Shown piece after piece: positions 1 to 4,725 of a DNA stretch of 6,590 nucleotides; the stretch's first letter is position 1; every line of letters starts with the position of its first letter. Source of the stretch: JAZLIT01 sp045617525 (GTDB taxonomy: Bacteria > Bacillota > Bacilli > Bacillales_A > Planococcaceae); assembly GCA_045617525.1 (NCBI GenBank), contig JAZLIT010000028.1:1-6590 (forward strand), read 5' to 3'. The notes under the pieces were generated by a model, which was given only the letters and a program-made list of their open reading frames with translations, had not been told where the DNA came from and did not search any database. The translations under genes were made by a program, and so were the position numbers.

Positions 1-188
1 AGCGTAATACTTAACACAGGAATAAACGTCATCACTGGAATGAACACTGTGCTCATTACTAGCACATTTACCGGCATCCTAATATCTGGTCGAAGCCTAC
101 TTGGCACCAACATCAACACCATATACCCAATCAGAATTGAAAAACTAACATATAAAGTCACCTGACTAATCGCTACTAAAATATCCAT
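1..188 (-). CDS. copD: CopD-like copper resistance membrane protein, N-terminal part (cut by window edge)
   Basis: Reading the minus strand from an ATG at 188 gives 62 complete codons with no stop before the window edge. The protein begins MDILVAISQVTLYVSFS and contains two hydrophobic stretches (about residues 7-28 and 38 onward) joined by a short basic turn, PSRLRPDIR. This fits the first helices of CopD/YcnJ-type copper-import membrane proteins. The ATG directly follows the TAA of copC with no spacer, so the two are almost certainly co-transcribed and probably translationally coupled. In the CopC-CopD model, CopC binds copper outside the membrane and CopD moves it across. The assignment leans on the neighbour and the short visible N-terminus; most of the protein, including its metal ligands, is outside the window. 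Another polytopic membrane protein is possible but less likely. Confidence 0.72.
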   Translation of the reverse strand, partial: MDILVAISQVTLYVSFSILIGYMVLMLVPSRLRPDIRMPVNVLVMSTVFIPVMTFIPVLSIT

Positions 189-734
189 TTAATTACTATT
201 CTTTCTTTTCACAAAGAAAATAACACCAGCCACGATAACAAGTAAAGCCACTAAAATAAGCAGTGTCATCAAGAATAACGATGACTCCTCATTCACTTCG
301 TTTTGCACAGAAGTGTCCTGTTCAGCCAAAGATTCATCCTTTGCCACGTCGTTATCTTCAACTTGATCTTCCGTAATCGGTACATTCATTGTAAACGAAA
401 AAACGCCTTCAATCGGATGTCCATCCGCGCTTATAATACTCCAATTCACATCATAATCGCCATTAATCAAAGGCTGCGCTACCGTTCCTGTTAGCATACC
501 CTTGCCAATTTGCAAATCAGCTAACTCAACAACGATCCCCTCAGCAGAAGTGATTTCTAAAAAACTCCCCTGCTCGATTCGCCCATCAAAGGTTAATGTA
601 ATTGCAGATAATGGTTCACTTACAATTTCTCCGTCTACTGGAGTTGATGTTGATAAATGTGAATGCGCATATGTGTTTGATCCTAATCCAAACGTGAACA
701 ATGCTGCCAAAACTGCTAATATAATTCGTGTCAC
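189..734 (-). CDS. copC: CopC-domain copper-binding protein, secreted and membrane-anchored
   Basis: This 181-residue protein binds copper on the outer face of the cell and presumably passes it to the CopD-like protein encoded next. Residues 1-23 form a signal peptide with a hydrophobic core and a likely cut after TYA, which would leave a mature N-terminus starting His24-Ser-His26. CopC proteins coordinate Cu(II) with the N-terminal amine and His together with a downstream Asp-X-His. Here that motif is Asp104-Gly-His106 within SADGHPIEGVFSF, the typical CopC end strand. Residues 24-117 fit the CopC beta-barrel. An acidic linker (about 120-151) leads to one membrane helix (about 153-175) and the basic tail KRKNSN, so the protein is tethered, as is usual in Gram-positives that have no periplasm. 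The start codon is GTG at 734; AGGAGG at 742-747 lies 7 bases upstream and fixes it. I see no sequence break. Confidence 0.92.
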   Translation of the reverse strand: MTRIILAVLAALFTFGLGSNTYAHSHLSTSTPVDGEIVSEPLSAITLTFDGRIEQGSFLEITSAEGIVVELADLQIGKGMLTGTVAQPLINGDYDVNWSIISADGHPIEGVFSFTMNVPITEDQVEDNDVAKDESLAEQDTSVQNEVNEESSLFLMTLLILVALLVIVAGVIFFVKRKNSN

Positions 735-775
735 TTTACTTCCTCCTAAAACAATAGTTTCTCTATATACTACCT

Positions 776-805
776 ACCATAACTATTTTATCCTAAAAGT
801 GTGAA
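776..805 (-). promoter_or_regulatory. Candidate promoter for copC-copD
   Basis: On the minus strand a possible -35 TTCACA (complement of 800-805) is followed after 18 bases by TATGGT (complement of 776-781). An alternative -10, TAAAAT, lies at the complement of 785-790 but lacks a good -35. Both are imperfect, so this is a weak call. Just upstream, at 826-840, is an imperfect dyad with arms GGAAAT and AATTCC. I recognise no clear CsoR- or CopY-type operator. Confidence 0.28.
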
Positions 806-967
806 GTAAGTATGAAATGACACACGGAATTATGATTTCCAGGTTGAATTCAGTTGAAACCATTCATGAGAGACAAAAATAGCACCGCGCAGATCCTCTT
901 ATAAAAATGTGTAACCTTATAACCGGTAAAAATATACCCTGGGGCTTGTAATGCACCTGATTTTTAG

Positions 968-1334
968 GATTTTTGTGCGTTCGCGACCCATGTTTGTGCG
1001 TTCACATTGATTTTTGTGCGTTCGCGACCAATGTTTGTGCGTTCACATTGATTTTTGTGCGTTCGCGACCCAAGTTTGTGCGTTCAAATTGATTTTTGTG
1101 CGTTCACGACCCATGTTTGTGCGTTCAAATTGATTTTTGTGCGTTCGCGACCCAAGTTTGTGCGTTCACATTGATTTTTGTGCGTTCGCGACCCATGTTT
1201 GTGCGTTCACATAATTTTTGTGCGTTCGCGACCCATGTTTGTGCGTTCACATTGATTTTTGTGCGTTCGCGACTCATGTTTGAGCGTTCACATTGATTTT
1301 TGTGCGTTCGCGACCCATGTTTGTGCGTTCATCT
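968..1334. repeat. Tandem array of nine 40-41 bp units, each a pair of ~20 bp half-repeats
   Basis: Units start at 968, 1009, 1050, 1091, 1132, 1173, 1213, 1254 and 1295. Seven are 41 bp and two (starting 1173 and 1295) are 40 bp. Each unit holds two copies of the core TTTGTGCGTTC. The first copy is followed by GCGAC and the second by ACATT, so the array carries 18 cores spaced alternately 21 and 20 bp apart. One core is altered (GAGCGTTC at 1282-1289). Eight units contain the palindrome TCGCGA; the unit at 1091 has TCACGA instead. Other differences are single bases. There are no unique spacers, so it is not a CRISPR array, and the 41-bp period shifts the reading frame at each unit, so it is not a coding repeat. 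It sits between the divergent copper and pantothenate operons, about 230 bp from the copC start and 150 bp from the first plus-strand start. Its function is unknown to me. Confidence 0.95.
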
Positions 1335-1360
1335 GATTTTTGGGCGTTTAGCCCATTTTA
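1335..1360. repeat. Degenerate terminal half-unit of the array with a small hairpin
   Basis: After the last full unit the sequence restarts as GATTTTTGGGCGTTTA, a diverged copy of the first half-unit (GTGCGTTC has become GGGCGTTT). The change creates a perfect 5-bp stem TGGGC/GCCCA (1341-1345 and 1351-1355) with a 5-base loop, flanked by TTTTT and ATTTTA. On the plus strand it could act as a weak terminator, but the stem is short and the T-run is broken by the closing A. Confidence 0.55.
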
Positions 1361-1427
1361 GAGTGTGCACTAGCTAAATTCGCACGTTAACTCTACTCTT
1401 TTTCGCATCAAAATAAAAAATCTCTTT

Positions 1428-1456
1428 TTAACCTGCACTTTGCCGTGTATTATAAA
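1428..1456 (+). promoter_or_regulatory. Candidate sigma-A promoter for the yhdT-panF operon
   Basis: A -10-like TATAAA at 1451-1456, overlapping TATTAT at 1448-1453, lies 17 bases after TTTAAC at 1428-1433. The -10 is good and the -35 is poor. The position, about 32 bases before the GTG start at 1488 with a ribosome site between them, suits a short leader. No operator is recognised. Confidence 0.4.
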
Positions 1457-1487
1457 AGGGTTAATTGAACTTGAAAGGAATGATTTT

Positions 1488-1754
1488 GTGCAAGATAAAC
1501 GTTTTAAAATTGCACATCGTGAAGCATTAATTGGGGTCGCACTTGTGGTTATTAACTTTGCCATTTGGTACGGCTTTGCTTATGGGCTTGGTTCTGGGGA
1601 TCCGCTAGAATACACCTACGTGTTGGGTTTTCCTGCTTGGTTTTTCTATAGCTGTATTGCTGGCACGATTTTTATGATTATACTTATTTGGATTACGATG
1701 ACGCTATTTTTCAAAGGCGTACCGTTTGATGACGAGGAGGACGAAAAACTATGA
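1488..1754 (+). CDS. yhdT: YhdT-family (DUF997) small membrane protein
   Basis: An 88-residue protein with two membrane helices (about residues 12-34 and 48-75). The N-terminal pattern RFKIAHREA, the GFPAWFF motif at 47-53 between the helices, and the acidic tail VPFDDEED at 78-85 match the YhdT family, whose usual length is about 80 residues. YhdT genes typically sit directly before panF, as here: the TGA stop overlaps the panF ATG by 4 bp (ATGA), which points to coupled translation. The molecular role is not established; an accessory role for the pantothenate symporter is inference from gene order. I chose the GTG at 1488 because AAAGGA at 1474-1479 lies 8 bases upstream. An in-frame ATG at 1440 would add 16 residues with no ribosome site and no family similarity, and would place the start before the likely promoter. 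Confidence 0.88.
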   Translation: MQDKRFKIAHREALIGVALVVINFAIWYGFAYGLGSGDPLEYTYVLGFPAWFFYSCIAGTIFMIILIWITMTLFFKGVPFDDEEDEKL

Positions 1755-3199
1755 TGCACTGGCAAGTAATCGTGCCACTTCTGTTTTTCCTAATTATCAT
1801 TTTCGGAATCGGTATTTGGGCGAATAAGCAAGTACGTACTAGTAACTCATTTTTACAGGAGTATTTCTTAGGTGGTCGCGAAATGGGTGGTTTCATACTC
1901 GCCATGACTATGATGGCGACTTATGGAAGTGCTTCAAGCTTTATTGGTGGGCCTGGCGTTGCCTATAACGTAGGACTTGGCTGGGTGCTTCTAGCCATGG
2001 CACAGCTTCCGGCAGGGTATTTTGTGTTAATGGTTCTAGGTAAAAAATTCGCGATTGTCTCACGTCGCATTGAAGCCATTACACTGATCGACTTTTTAAA
2101 GAAACGCTATGACAGCAATATTGTCATAATTATTTCTGCAATTAGCATTATCGTCTTTTTATTCGCATCCATGACCGCACAATGGGTTGGTGGTGCACGA
2201 TTAATTGAATCTTTAACTGGGTTAAATTACACGACTGCCCTACTTGTATTTGCAGCAACCGTATTAATTTATGTTGTCATTGGTGGTTTCCGTGCAGTTG
2301 CACTTACCGATGCACTTCAAGGCTCCGTTATGATTATCGGGACGGTTATTTTATTAATTGGGACGGTTATCGCTGGTGGTGGCATCGACAACATTATGCA
2401 AAACCTAGTAGCTGAGAATCCGAATTTCGTGACACCATTTGGGGTTGATGGTTCGCTTACACCGCTGTATGTTTCTACATTTTGGATATTAATCGGCCTT
2501 GGGGTAATCGGTTTACCGCAAATCGCCGTACGCGCAATGAGCTATAAAAATTCAAAAAGCTTACATAGAGCGATTTTAATTGGGACAATCGGTATCGGGA
2601 CAATCATGTTCGGCATGCATTTAATTGGGGTATTTGCACGCCCTGTTCTACCAGGCATTGAGGTGGCAGATACAGTTATGCCACTCTTAACACTGCAAGT
2701 ATTACCACCGCTTCTAGCTGGGATCGTTCTTGCTGCTCCTATGGCGGCAATTATGTCGACTGTGAATGCCCTTCTTATTATGGTGAGTTCGACCGTAGTG
2801 AAGGATATTTATTTAAACTTTATCAATCCAAAAGCAAGTGAAACTCAAATTAAACAACGTAGCTTCTGGGTAACAACAATTATCGGGATGGCTGTAGTGG
2901 TTTTCGCATTAAATCCACCTGAATTTTTAATTTGGCTGAATTTATTTGCATTCGGGGGCTTAGAGTCAGCGTTCTTATGGAGCGTCGTATTCGGACTATA
3001 TTGGAAGAAGGCAAATAAATACGGGGCGATTTCATCGATGCTTGTCGGCATTACAATGTATATCTCGATCGACCGCTTATCGCCACATATTTTCGGCATG
3101 CACACAGTGACCTTGCCAATTTTAGTGTCATTAGTGGTCTTCATAGTCGTAAGCTTAGTGATGAATAAAGTGAAAAAAATTGAGGATTATCATTTTTAA
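1751..3199 (+). CDS. panF: Sodium/pantothenate symporter
   Basis: A 482-residue, strongly hydrophobic protein of the sodium:solute symporter family (LeuT fold, about 13 helices). It takes up pantothenate (vitamin B5) with Na+ for coenzyme A synthesis. The length almost equals that of E. coli PanF (483). Visible family marks are YFLGGREMGG at 38-47, GSASSFIGGPG near 59-69, GGFRAVALTDALQG at 178-191, the conserved loop GLPQIAVRAMSY from about 254, and AAPMAAIMSTVNALL at 328-342. In the last, Ser336-Thr337 correspond to the Na+-ligand Ser/Thr pair of this family. The upstream YhdT gene supports PanF over proline or other SSS carriers. GGAGG at 1736-1740 serves the ATG at 1751; a second ATG at 1754 is an equally possible start one codon later. 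The short tail MNKVKKIEDYHF is cytoplasmic. Substrate assignment is by family and context only. Confidence 0.91.
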   Translation: MMHWQVIVPLLFFLIIIFGIGIWANKQVRTSNSFLQEYFLGGREMGGFILAMTMMATYGSASSFIGGPGVAYNVGLGWVLLAMAQLPAGYFVLMVLGKKFAIVSRRIEAITLIDFLKKRYDSNIVIIISAISIIVFLFASMTAQWVGGARLIESLTGLNYTTALLVFAATVLIYVVIGGFRAVALTDALQGSVMIIGTVILLIGTVIAGGGIDNIMQNLVAENPNFVTPFGVDGSLTPLYVSTFWILIGLGVIGLPQIAVRAMSYKNSKSLHRAILIGTIGIGTIMFGMHLIGVFARPVLPGIEVADTVMPLLTLQVLPPLLAGIVLAAPMAAIMSTVNALLIMVSSTVVKDIYLNFINPKASETQIKQRSFWVTTIIGMAVVVFALNPPEFLIWLNLFAFGGLESAFLWSVVFGLYWKKANKYGAISSMLVGITMYISIDRLSPHIFGMHTVTLPILVSLVVFIVVSLVMNKVKKIEDYHF

Positions 3200-3224
3200 T
3201 GATGACGTGCCCAAACAACTTAAA

Positions 3225-3254
3225 ACCACTAGCGTAACTGCTAGTGGTTTTTTT
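3225..3254 (+). terminator. Rho-independent terminator after panF
   Basis: A perfect 9-bp stem, ACCACTAGC (3225-3233) with GCTAGTGGT (3240-3248), a 6-base loop GTAACT, and a run of seven T at 3248-3254. It starts 25 bases after the panF stop. AAAA precedes the stem, so a weaker stop for minus-strand transcription is also possible. Confidence 0.93.
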
Positions 3255-3263
3255 GCTGCTCAG

Positions 3264-3323
3264 GAACATTCCATTTTGTACGTCAATAATTAAGAGTGCT
3301 TTCTTTGTCATAATTCTCTTCAT
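3264..3323 (-). pseudogene. 5' remnant of an isochorismatase-family cysteine hydrolase gene
   Basis: The minus strand from ATG at 3311 reads MTKKALLIIDVQNGMF, a textbook N-terminus of isochorismatase-like hydrolases, including the first strand and the Asp of the DVQNGM motif that belongs to the catalytic triad in this family. An in-frame ATG at 3323 would add MKRI. After the Phe codon at 3264-3266 the similarity ends at once. The frame continues only into the palindromic panF terminator and the 3' end of panF, which is not hydrolase sequence. Members are normally about 180-200 residues, so more than 90 percent of the gene is missing. I read this as a deletion remnant whose 3' part was removed up to the terminator, and not as a functional 60-residue protein. 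Confidence 0.68.
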
Positions 3324-3365
3324 AAAAACGCATGTTTAAATTCAGCTTAATTCCCACCCCGTAGC

Positions 3366-3779
3366 TTAATAAAAATTTGATTTATACCAAATAGGTTTTA
3401 ATAATTCAAAGTTCTTATGGTCCTCCAATATCAAATGTATGCGTTCTATAAATTTATCTAGCTGTTCTGGGGATTTTTTAATTGACCAAACAACACTCGA
3501 AAAAATAACCATTGCGGAATAGATTGAATAAAGTCTCCAAAAATCTTCTGGTATATTGTTAGCAAAGTATCCATCTATTTGTCCAACAGAAAAAGAAATA
3601 CTGTCTACTCTGCTAGCCAAAGCAATTTTTACAAAGTCATTAAATGGATCTCCCCAATCATAATTATCAAAATCAATTACACCAACATACTTTTTATCCT
3701 TCAATATAATATTTTCTAAATGAAAGTCATCATGTTGAAATTGATTAGGACGATTTTTTAGATAATGCAAATTATTCAT
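3366..3779 (-). CDS. APH/choline-kinase-type phosphotransferase, C-terminal lobe only (probable truncated gene)
   Basis: The 137 residues match the C-terminal half of the APH (aminoglycoside phosphotransferase-like) fold. His16-Asp17-Asp18 to Asn23 in QHDDFHLENII is the catalytic loop, with Asp18 as the likely base and Asn23 as a metal ligand. Asp36 in GVIDFDNYDWGDP is the DFG-like metal Asp. The downstream GQIDGYF, FWRLYSIYSA and final KPIWYK segments fit Bacillales members of about 260-300 residues. The whole nucleotide-binding N-lobe is absent: the first residues, LHYLKNRP, are normally internal, and TAG lies just two codons before the ATG. Its ATG overlaps the Nudix stop by 4 bp (ATGA), so it may still be translated by coupling, but kinase activity is unlikely without the N-lobe. 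The region is very AT-rich. Whether it is a dead remnant or a retained fragment cannot be told from sequence alone. Confidence 0.78.
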   Translation of the reverse strand: MNNLHYLKNRPNQFQHDDFHLENIILKDKKYVGVIDFDNYDWGDPFNDFVKIALASRVDSISFSVGQIDGYFANNIPEDFWRLYSIYSAMVIFSSVVWSIKKSPEQLDKFIERIHLILEDHKNFELLKPIWYKSNFY

Positions 3780-4270
3780 TTTCTAATACATTCACTTAAA
3801 TTTAGATTTAGTTTATGTTCTTCTATCAAATCAATGTTTCTAGGTTTTAGCGTATATTCCTGTAAATAAGGACCGATATTAGCATACATTTCAACATTTT
3901 GTAACTCTGAAATAGGTAGCCATTTAACGTCTATTTGATTTGAATCTGGGTTCTCTGGAAATTTTGGCGTACTGTGATTTTTAATTTTGCATTCAAACAT
4001 CATAACTAATGTATGTATTTTCCCAAACTTTTCAAAATTAAGATGAGGTGTGTATTCATAAACAAAAGCTAGGGGGCCAACTTCTACATCTATAGAAGCT
4101 TCTTCTTTGGCTTCTCTTTTAACTGTATCTGTAATAGATTCATTTGGTTCTGCTCCACCAGCAGGTAAATCATATACGATACCTCTTTTGGGGTCGTTAT
4201 ACACTGTTAATAATATTTTATTATTTTCTATGATAATTGCACCTGCTCGTACTCTTATATGAAAAGACAT
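3776..4270 (-). CDS. Nudix hydrolase family protein
   Basis: A 164-residue soluble protein predicted to hydrolyse a nucleoside diphosphate linked to another group; the substrate is unknown. The Nudix box runs from Gly38 to Ile60: Gly38, five residues, Glu44, seven residues, then Arg52-Glu53-Ala-Lys-Glu56-Glu57-Ala-Ser59-Ile. All catalytic and metal-binding acids are present; the late Gly of the consensus is Ser59. The opening FHIRVRAGAIIIENNKILL and the later segment VKWLPISEL complete the fold, and the length is normal. The ATG at 4268-4270 has AAGGA (complement of 4282-4286) 11 bases upstream, a slightly long spacing. The last residues (LNLSECIRK) look like an extra tail beyond the usual EEHKL-type end and may have been created when neighbouring DNA was deleted. 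It is the one intact gene in this AT-rich patch. Confidence 0.88.
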   Translation of the reverse strand: MSFHIRVRAGAIIIENNKILLTVYNDPKRGIVYDLPAGGAEPNESITDTVKREAKEEASIDVEVGPLAFVYEYTPHLNFEKFGKIHTLVMMFECKIKNHSTPKFPENPDSNQIDVKWLPISELQNVEMYANIGPYLQEYTLKPRNIDLIEEHKLNLNLSECIRK

Positions 4271-4347
4271 TTAATTACACATCCTTTATTTTCAATATGC
4301 TCCTATATCAATAAAACTGTACTTGGTTATTTATAATATCAACGTTA

Positions 4348-4362
4348 AATAATAATAATAAT
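4348..4362. repeat. Short AAT microsatellite
   Basis: Five perfect AAT copies lie between the Nudix leader and the break point of the methyltransferase remnant. The tract may simply reflect the AT-rich background, or slippage at a deletion join. Confidence 0.6.
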
Positions 4363-4364
4363 AC

Positions 4365-4551
4365 CTATAATTCAACACCAAACTGAGCGTCTACACAGCC
4401 TAAATCTAAAATAAGTTTTTGAATGTCACCAATAAGCTCATAAATAATTGGTTTTTCTATCGCATTATTCGGGCTATCATTGCGGCCATCTTATCATATA
4501 TTTTTCTAAAAACGCTTCCCTATCATAAATAGTTGATCCATTAAACGCCAC
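4365..4551 (-). pseudogene. Frameshifted 5' remnant of a class I SAM-dependent methyltransferase
   Basis: From GTG at 4551 the minus strand reads VAFNGSTIYDREAFLEKYM and then IRWPQ before TGA. Shifting by one base recovers RNDSPNNAIEKPIIYELIGD and then IQKLILDLGCVDAQFGVEL, ending at TAG (4365-4367). The second stretch is the start of a Rossmann methyltransferase: an EKP-x-x-YELIGD lead-in followed by SAM-binding motif I, usually LDLGCGDAxFG, here with the second Gly changed to Val. The gene has therefore suffered a frameshift, a motif I change and loss of everything after about 60 codons of a protein that usually exceeds 200. A good ribosome site, AAAGGGGGA, remains 6 bases before the GTG, so the start is original. 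It points the same way as the Nudix gene and may once have been the first gene of that operon. Confidence 0.72.
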
Positions 4552-4587
4552 GGAAAATCCCCCTTTAGAATACAAGTCTTACACATT

Positions 4588-4614
4588 AGTATACATTGAA
4601 AACACAGGATTCAA
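4588..4614 (-). promoter_or_regulatory. Candidate relict promoter for the methyltransferase-Nudix operon, with dyad
   Basis: TATACT (complement of 4588-4593) matches a -10 at five of six positions. TTGAAT (complement of 4609-4614) is a possible -35, but the 15-base spacing is short. An inverted repeat ATTGAA/TTCAAT with arms at 4595-4600 and 4610-4615 spans the spacer and -35 and could be an operator. I see no better promoter for the downstream Nudix gene. Confidence 0.3.
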
Positions 4615-4672
4615 TACATCCTTTTACAATTTATAACAAATTTTATTCTTAGCCCATATATATCGTTAAGTT

Positions 4673-4698
4673 GTTTAATACATGCTAGTTCTGGACAA
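4673..4698 (+). promoter_or_regulatory. Candidate SigB-type promoter of the general stress gene
   Basis: GTTTAA at 4673-4678 is an exact match to the SigB -35 consensus. After 14 bases comes GGACAA at 4693-4698, a partial match to the GGGTAT-type -10. The predicted start would give a leader of about 20 bases ending in the ribosome site AAAGGAGTG (4709-4717). The same stretch could be read as a weak sigma-A promoter, TTGTTT (4671-4676) then 17 bases then GACAAT (4694-4699). YdaG, the B. subtilis relative of the gene, belongs to the SigB general stress regulon, which favours the first reading. Confidence 0.42.
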
Positions 4699-4725
4699 TT
4701 TATTATAGAAAGGAGTGGGTAATTA

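Noticed and set aside
502..804. 100-codon plus-strand open frame opposite copC
   Set aside because: It lies mostly antisense to a well-supported copC with signal peptide and copper motif, and has no family features.
885..905. T-box-like string GCACCGCG upstream of the array
   Set aside because: It resembles part of the T-box antiterminator sequence, but the GGGTGG part before it is missing, no terminator or specifier stem is visible, and no aminoacyl-tRNA synthetase or amino acid gene follows. Probably chance; at best a decayed leader.
1096..1296. Open frame of 66 codons across the repeat array, Cys- and Phe-rich
   Set aside because: It arises because the repeat rarely contains stops. The 41-bp period rotates the frame, giving different peptides from the same unit, and there is no ribosome site. 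Not a gene.
968..1334. CRISPR array
   Set aside because: The units are direct end-to-end copies with no variable spacers, and no cas genes are nearby.
2845..3144. 99-codon minus-strand open frame inside panF
   Set aside because: Antisense shadow of the conserved 3' part of panF with no ribosome site or recognisable domain.
3141..3323. A functional 60-residue protein starting MKRIMTKKALLIIDVQNG
   Set aside because: Only the first codons have family similarity. The rest is translation of the terminator hairpin and the end of panF, so it is listed as a remnant.
4595..4615. ATTGAA/TTCAAT inverted repeat as a recognised operator
   Set aside because: Six-base arms in AT-rich DNA are common by chance and match no regulator I know; it is noted only with the candidate promoter.
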